Shown: positions 7,607 to 10,577 of the stretch, in pieces
Position numbering within the stretch: the first letter of the stretch is position 1
How the letters are laid out: every line of letters begins with the position of its first letter
Origin: Flavobacteriaceae bacterium
Lineage (GTDB): Bacteria; Bacteroidota; Bacteroidia; Flavobacteriales; Flavobacteriaceae
Assembly (NCBI GenBank): GCA_947458575.1
Contig: CANHBE010000074.1
Span: 1-10,577, forward strand
DNA: 10,577 bases
Direction of reading: 5' to 3'
Position numbers and translations under genes: made by a program
The notes under the pieces: generated by a model
The model's database searches: none
Told to the model about the DNA's origin: nothing
What the model saw: the letters and a program-made list of their open reading frames with translations, nothing else

Positions 7607-7818
7607 TTAAAAGACTTTGGTATTGCAATAACGCATTTTTTTTTGATATGATATTAACAGTAAAAATTAGTTATTAACATTTTTCATATTCAATTTTACG
7701 AAGTACAAAGTTCTTTAGAATCTTGAAAAAGCCATGTTAAAAAAGTCATCATGTATCGAATTGCTTAATTAAGTTTCTACACTTATTCTTAATTTCCTTT
7801 AAATTTGTGGAAAAAAAA
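7607..7818. other. Divergent intergenic region between the exported-protein gene and the RuvX/YqgF gene
   Basis: This is the longest gene-free stretch, about 210 bases and very AT-rich. For the leftward gene, a TTG at 7693-7691 and TAATTTTT at 7669-7662 are spaced 21 bases apart, a near match to the Bacteroidota promoter (last base T instead of G). For the rightward gene, TAAATTTG at 7800-7807 fits the -7 consensus exactly but has only a poor TTTC as -33 and would leave a leader of about five bases before the ATG at 7819. A perfect 10-base palindrome, CTTAATTAAG, sits at 7764-7773. No open frame or RNA gene is evident. Confidence 0.4.
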
Positions 7819-8235
7819 ATGCCTCGCATCATTGCCATAGACTACGGACTCAAAAGAACCGGAATTGCAGTTACCGATGAATTACAGATTATCGCATCAG
7901 GATTAACGACTGTTCCAACGGAGACTATTTTTGATTTCTTGAAATCATATTTCCAGCAGGAAAACGTGAGCAAAGTACTTATAGGAGATCCGATGCAAAT
8001 GAATGGTGAACCCTCTGAAAGCGCCACGATAATTGATGGTTTTGCAAATCAATTTAGAATCGTTTTTCCAAACATCGAAGTAGTTCGGGTCGATGAACGA
8101 TTCACTTCGAAGATTGCCTTTCAAACCATGATTGATAGTGGACTGAGCAAGAAGCAGCGACAGAATAAGGCTTTGCTCGACGAGATTTCTGCAACTATTA
8201 TGCTTCGAGACTATCTTTCCAGAAAAATGATTTGA
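7819..8235 (+). CDS. ruvX: RuvX/YqgF-family RNase H-fold protein (putative pre-16S rRNA nuclease)
   Basis: The family is a small RNase H-fold nuclease, called a Holliday-junction resolvase homologue in older annotation; E. coli YqgF is implicated in maturing the 5' end of 16S rRNA. From the ATG at 7819 the protein has 138 residues, the usual family length, and begins MPRIIAIDYGLKRTGIAVTD as typical members do. D8 in IDYG, the glutamate of VDERFTS (about 97), and the aspartate of ALLDEISA (about 121) form the expected acidic active site. LIGDPMQMNGEPSESA is the Bacteroidota version of the second conserved block. An in-frame GTG at 7807 would add four residues (MEKK), but it overlaps a candidate -7 box and does not resemble family N-termini, so I prefer the ATG. 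Peptide deformylase follows after about 125 bases. Confidence 0.93.
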   Translation: MPRIIAIDYGLKRTGIAVTDELQIIASGLTTVPTETIFDFLKSYFQQENVSKVLIGDPMQMNGEPSESATIIDGFANQFRIVFPNIEVVRVDERFTSKIAFQTMIDSGLSKKQRQNKALLDEISATIMLRDYLSRKMI

Positions 8236-8312
8236 CTTACGTTGTCTAATCCCGGCAGTAATAAATTTTTGCAAATTATAGAACAAGGTTGAGTCAATGC
8301 GTATTTTTTGAT

Positions 8313-8320
8313 TAATTTTG
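8313..8320 (+). promoter_or_regulatory. Candidate promoter (-7 box) of the def gene
   Basis: TAATTTTG at 8313-8320 fits TAnnTTTG exactly, with a TTG at 8289-8291 placed 21 bases upstream as a possible -33 element. The start of transcription would fall near 8326-8327, about 34 bases before the preferred def start. The predicted transcript begins with the small hairpin at 8326-8342. Confidence 0.5.
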
Positions 8321-8325
8321 GCGAC

Positions 8326-8342
8326 CACTTTTACACAAAGTG
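8326..8342 (+). other. Small hairpin at the predicted 5' end of the def transcript
   Basis: CACTTT (8326-8331) and AAAGTG (8337-8342) are perfect inverted repeats around a five-base TACAC loop. The stem has only six pairs and no following T run, so it is not a terminator. It overlaps an 18-base sequence that recurs before mazG and coincides with the expected start of transcription. It could be an mRNA 5' structure or a protein-binding dyad, or chance. Confidence 0.3.
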
Positions 8343-8346
8343 AACT
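8329..8346 (+). repeat. 18-base motif, copy 1 (upstream of def)
   Basis: TTTTACACAAAGTGAACT at 8329-8346 matches 17 of 18 bases with 9595-9612 upstream of mazG. Both copies are on the same strand and outside the genes, 32 and 44 bases before the respective start codons. It contains a CAC-AAA-GTG dyad. Its role is unknown. Confidence 0.5.
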
Positions 8347-8360
8347 TAAATATCATGACA

Positions 8361-8948
8361 ATGGTTTTACCTATTATAGGTTATGGCGATCCTGTATTAA
8401 GAAAAGTAGGGGAGGAAATTTCGCCTAGCTACCCTGACCTAAAAGACATCATTAGCAATATGTACGAAACAATGTACAACGCATATGGTGTCGGACTTGC
8501 AGCGCCGCAGGTCGGCATTCCTATTCGATTATTCATAGTTGATACAGCACCTTTCGGAGAAGATATTGATCTTACCGAGGAAGAGCAGTCCTATTTGAAA
8601 AATTTCAAAAGAACATTCATCAATGCCAAGATTCTCAAGGAAGAAGGTGATGAATGGGGCTTCAATGAAGGCTGTTTGAGCATACCGGATGTTCGTGAAG
8701 ATGTCTACAGGAAAGAGACGATTACGATAGCATATTTTGACGAAGATTTTAATAAAAAGACTGAAGTTTTTGACGGACTGGTAGCTCGCGTTATTCAGCA
8801 TGAATACGACCATATTGAGGGAGTTTTATTCACTGACCGTATTTCCTCACTCAAAAAACAGCTGATCAAAAAGAAACTTCAAAACATCATGGAAGGTAAA
8901 ACCCGACCGGATTATAAAATGAAGTTTATCGCAAAGAAAGGCAGATAA
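8361..8948 (+). CDS. def: Peptide deformylase
   Basis: The enzyme removes the formyl group from the N-terminal methionine of nascent proteins at the ribosome, using a bound metal. All three family motifs are present (numbered from the 8361 start): GVGLAAPQVG (about 43-52), EGCLSIP (103-109) and QHEYDH (146-151). The metal ligands are C105, H147 and H151, and E148 is the catalytic base. The length of 195 residues and the acidic insert FGEDIDLTEEEQ between motifs 1 and 2 fit the type found in Bacteroidota. The start is a choice: a GTG at 8340 and ATGs at 8355 and 8361 are in frame. MVLPIIGYGDPVLRKVG from 8361 is how family members begin, and the GTG lies inside the hairpin and repeat. The DUF5606 gene follows after 46 bases with no terminator, so the two are probably cotranscribed. 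Confidence 0.97.
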   Translation: MVLPIIGYGDPVLRKVGEEISPSYPDLKDIISNMYETMYNAYGVGLAAPQVGIPIRLFIVDTAPFGEDIDLTEEEQSYLKNFKRTFINAKILKEEGDEWGFNEGCLSIPDVREDVYRKETITIAYFDEDFNKKTEVFDGLVARVIQHEYDHIEGVLFTDRISSLKKQLIKKKLQNIMEGKTRPDYKMKFIAKKGR

Positions 8949-8994
8949 TACAACAATAATTTAAATGTAAACTTTTAATATTTTAAGCAGAAAA

Positions 8995-9537
8995 ATGAAT
9001 TTAGAAAAAATATTGGCCATATCCGGAATGCCCGGAATCTACTTGCTGAAGTTACAAACTAGAACCGGTTTTATCGCTGAATCTTTATTAGACGGAAAAC
9101 GAATAACAGTTGGCTTAAGAAGCAATGTGAGTTTACTTAGTGAGATTTCAATATACACTCACGACGCTGAAAAGCCTTTAGCAGAGGTAATGCGCGCCAT
9201 TGCTGCGAAAGAGAACAATGGTCCTGCAATTTCTCACAAAGAAGACACGGCGAAACTGGTAACCTATTTCAGAGAAGTTTTGCCAAATTACGACGAAGAT
9301 CGTGTCTATGCTTCTGATATTAAGAAAATCATCAATTGGTACGGCATACTTCAGAGTAAAGGACTTGTTTCTTCGGAAGAGCCAAATACTGCAGAAGAAG
9401 CACGTGTTCAAGAAATTGTAAAAGAAAAAGTTGCAGCTGCTAAAGAGGGTAAAAAAGCTGCAGGTGATGACAAGAGCGAAGAGAAAGCGCCGGAAACCAA
9501 GTCGACACCCAAAAAGAAAACACCAAAGAAAGATTAA
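8995..9537 (+). CDS. DUF5606 domain-containing protein (Bacteroidota-conserved, unknown function)
   Basis: This 180-residue protein starts with the characteristic DUF5606 segment (MNLEKILAISGMPGIYLL, then GFIAESLLDGKRITV and SLLSEISIYT; about 1-55). A helical middle region (about 60-135) includes KLVTYFREVLPNYDEDRVYASDI and IKKIINWYGILQSKGLV, written here as two overlapping blocks around residues 88-122. The tail (about 137-180) is low-complexity lysine, alanine and glutamate ending in KSTPKKKTPKKD, and is probably disordered and positively charged. There is no signal peptide or membrane segment, so it is cytoplasmic. The function of the family is not established to my knowledge. The basic tail would suit contact with RNA, ribosome or DNA, and the steady company of def fits a link with translation, but that is inference only. 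A terminator follows directly. Confidence 0.88.
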   Translation: MNLEKILAISGMPGIYLLKLQTRTGFIAESLLDGKRITVGLRSNVSLLSEISIYTHDAEKPLAEVMRAIAAKENNGPAISHKEDTAKLVTYFREVLPNYDEDRVYASDIKKIINWYGILQSKGLVSSEEPNTAEEARVQEIVKEKVAAAKEGKKAAGDDKSEEKAPETKSTPKKKTPKKD

Positions 9538-9558
9538 AGCATATTGAAGTTAAAAGAT

Positions 9559-9598
9559 AAGTCCTGTCTCAATGCACGAGGCAGGATTTCTTATTTTT
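9559..9598 (+). terminator. Intrinsic terminator after the DUF5606 gene
   Basis: A 12-pair stem (9559-9570 with 9578-9589) closes a seven-base loop, AATGCAC. The core TCCTGTCTC pairs with GAGGCAGGA with one G-U pair, and the outer three pairs include one more. A T-rich run, CTTATTTTT, follows at 9590-9598. This closes the def-DUF5606 transcript and implies that mazG has its own promoter or depends on read-through. Confidence 0.82.
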
Positions 9599-9612
9599 AC
9601 ACCAAGTGAACT
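9595..9612 (+). repeat. 18-base motif, copy 2 (upstream of mazG)
   Basis: TTTTACACCAAGTGAACT differs from the copy at 8329-8346 by one base (C for A at position 9). It begins inside the T run of the terminator and ends 26 bases before the mazG ATG. The left arm of the hairpin seen at def is not present here, so only the 18-mer is shared. Confidence 0.5.
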
Positions 9613-9638
9613 GTCTGAAATAATGTAAAGAGAATTTT

Positions 9639-10412
9639 ATGAATTCAAGAAAATTGCAACTGCAGTCTTTTGAGCGTTTGCTGACTATCATGGACGAACT
9701 CAGAGAGAAATGTCCGTGGGATAAAAAGCAAACATTCGAATCATTACGCCATCTTACCATTGAAGAAACTTATGAACTGGGCGATGCTATTTTAAATCAC
9801 AATTTGACAGAAATTAAAAAAGAGTTAGGCGATTTGCTGTTGCATATCGTCTTCTATGCTAAAATTGGAAGTGAGACAGATTCGTTCGATATCGCTGACG
9901 TATGCAATGATATTTGTGACAAATTAACTCATCGTCATCCGCACATCTACGGAGATACGGTTGTTGCTGATGAAGAGGAAGTCAAACAAAATTGGGAAAA
10001 ACTAAAGTTGAAAGAAGGTAAGAAGTCAGTTTTAGAAGGCGTTCCCGCAGGCTTGCCAGCACTCGTAAAAGCGAGCCGGATTCAAGATAAAGTGAAAGGT
10101 GTTGGCTTCGATTGGGAAGAACCGCATCAAGTTTGGGACAAGGTACAAGAAGAGTTACATGAACTTCAACAAGAGGTGGCTTCGGGCAATCAGGAAAAGA
10201 TTGAAGATGAGTTTGGCGATGTTCTTTTTTCCATGATCAACTATGCAAGATTTCTGAATGTGAATCCTGAAGACGCGTTAGAACGTACCAATAAAAAATT
10301 TATAAAGCGATTTCAATATCTGGAGAGCAAAGCATCAGAAATAGGAAAGCCACTGATGGATATGACTTTAGCAGAGATGGATGTATTCTGGAATGAAGCA
10401 AAGAAACTATAG
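9639..10412 (+). CDS. mazG: Nucleoside triphosphate pyrophosphohydrolase MazG
   Basis: MazG hydrolyses (d)NTPs to the monophosphate and pyrophosphate, cleaning the nucleotide pool; in E. coli it also affects ppGpp level. The 257 residues match the two-domain form (E. coli 263). Domain one has the signature CPWDKKQTFESLRHLTIEE (25-43), EETYE (42-46) and KELGDLL (61-67), the metal-binding EExxE and ExxD pair. After a linker with HRHPHIYGD (98-106) and VPAGLPALVKA (135-145), domain two has EELHELQQE (171-179) and EDEFGDVLF (189-197). KGVGFDWE (153-160) is another family hallmark. Both metal sites appear complete. The ATG at 9639 gives the normal N-terminus. It lies downstream of the DUF5606 terminator and ends in a six-base overlap with the convergent Crp/Fnr-type gene. 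Confidence 0.96.
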   Translation: MNSRKLQLQSFERLLTIMDELREKCPWDKKQTFESLRHLTIEETYELGDAILNHNLTEIKKELGDLLLHIVFYAKIGSETDSFDIADVCNDICDKLTHRHPHIYGDTVVADEEEVKQNWEKLKLKEGKKSVLEGVPAGLPALVKASRIQDKVKGVGFDWEEPHQVWDKVQEELHELQQEVASGNQEKIEDEFGDVLFSMINYARFLNVNPEDALERTNKKFIKRFQYLESKASEIGKPLMDMTLAEMDVFWNEAKKL

Positions 10413-10577
10413 TGATTCCGCAATGCGACGCAACTTCACGAGGTCTTGAATGATTATTCGCTTGCGGTCAATAGCGATAATGTTTGATTTATTGAATTCC
10501 GACAACAATCGAATGCAACTTTCTGTCGCGGTTCCAACCATACCAGCTAGTTCTTCACGAGATAATTGTAAACGCAG
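10407..10577 (-). CDS. Crp/Fnr-family transcriptional regulator, C-terminal end only
   Basis: The last 56 codons of a leftward gene enter from the right edge. The peptide LQLSREELAGMVGTATES (4-21) followed by CIRLLSEFNKSNIIAIDRK (22-40) and IIIQDLVKLRRIAESL is the winged helix-turn-helix of the Crp/Fnr family, with TATESCIRLLSEF as the recognition helix. The sensing cyclic-nucleotide-binding-like domain lies outside the window, so its signal cannot be judged. The stop codon TAG (10409-10407) sits beside the mazG stop on the other strand. The family call is confident; targets are unknown. Confidence 0.88.
   Translation of the reverse strand: MRLQLSREELAGMVGTATESCIRLLSEFNKSNIIAIDRKRIIIQDLVKLRRIAESL

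Noticed and set aside
7764..7773. CTTAATTAAG palindrome as an operator
   Set aside because: A 10-base AT-rich palindrome is expected by chance in such DNA and there is no second copy in the window.
7807..7818. GTG at 7807 as the start of the RuvX/YqgF gene
   Set aside because: It overlaps a candidate -7 box and adds MEKK before the family-typical MPRIIAIDYG start at 7819.
8264..8277. AATTT/AAATT inverted repeat after the RuvX/YqgF gene as a terminator
   Set aside because: Five A-T pairs only, with no T run after it, so it is too weak to call.
8340..8360. GTG at 8340 as the start of def
   Set aside because: It lies in the hairpin and the 18-base motif, and deformylases of this type begin at or near MVLPIIGYG (8361).
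1..10577. A defence, toxin-antitoxin, CRISPR or mobile system
   Set aside because: No transposase, integrase, repeat array, phage gene or paired toxin-antitoxin frame was found. MazG here is the housekeeping two-domain form and no mazE/mazF genes adjoin it within the window.

Overview
The window is a piece of a Bacteroidota chromosome, probably from the Flavobacteriia or a related class. The evidence is AT-rich DNA, no Shine-Dalgarno-like sequence in front of starts, several candidate promoters of the Bacteroidota TAnnTTTG type, a DUF5606 gene (a family I know only from this phylum), and the gene order ruvX-like, def, DUF5606, mazG. No RNA gene, insertion sequence, CRISPR array or phage gene is visible. 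Gene density is high and no gene-free stretch exceeds about 210 bases.

The left two thirds (1-7143) is an envelope region. A YejM/PbgA/LapC-type membrane protein, cut by the left edge, is read leftwards. Diverging from it is a Kdo/lipopolysaccharide-kinase-like gene. Facing that kinase, and read leftwards, is a tight run: dapD (lysine and diaminopimelate synthesis), then an LtaS-like membrane phospho-transferase, then one protein joining a GT9 heptosyltransferase-like domain to a GT2 WaaE-like domain. Gaps in this run are 21 and 8 bases, so one transcript starting at dapD is likely. The inferred theme is building and decorating the lipopolysaccharide core, with one peptidoglycan-precursor gene at the head. 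A small predicted exported protein of unknown function (7220-7606) lies upstream of dapD on the same strand.

The right third is a conserved housekeeping block read rightwards: a RuvX/YqgF-family nuclease, peptide deformylase, the DUF5606 protein, a clear intrinsic terminator, and the MazG NTP pyrophosphohydrolase. At the right edge is the C-terminal DNA-binding part of a Crp/Fnr-family regulator, convergent with mazG; the two stop codons share one CTATAG palindrome.

I see no complete new defence or mobile system. The points most worth a second look are the YejM-like protein that keeps the catalytic residues of the alkaline-phosphatase superfamily, the GT9-GT2 fusion, the LtaS-like enzyme with a likely serine nucleophile beside it, and an 18-base sequence found in front of both def and mazG.
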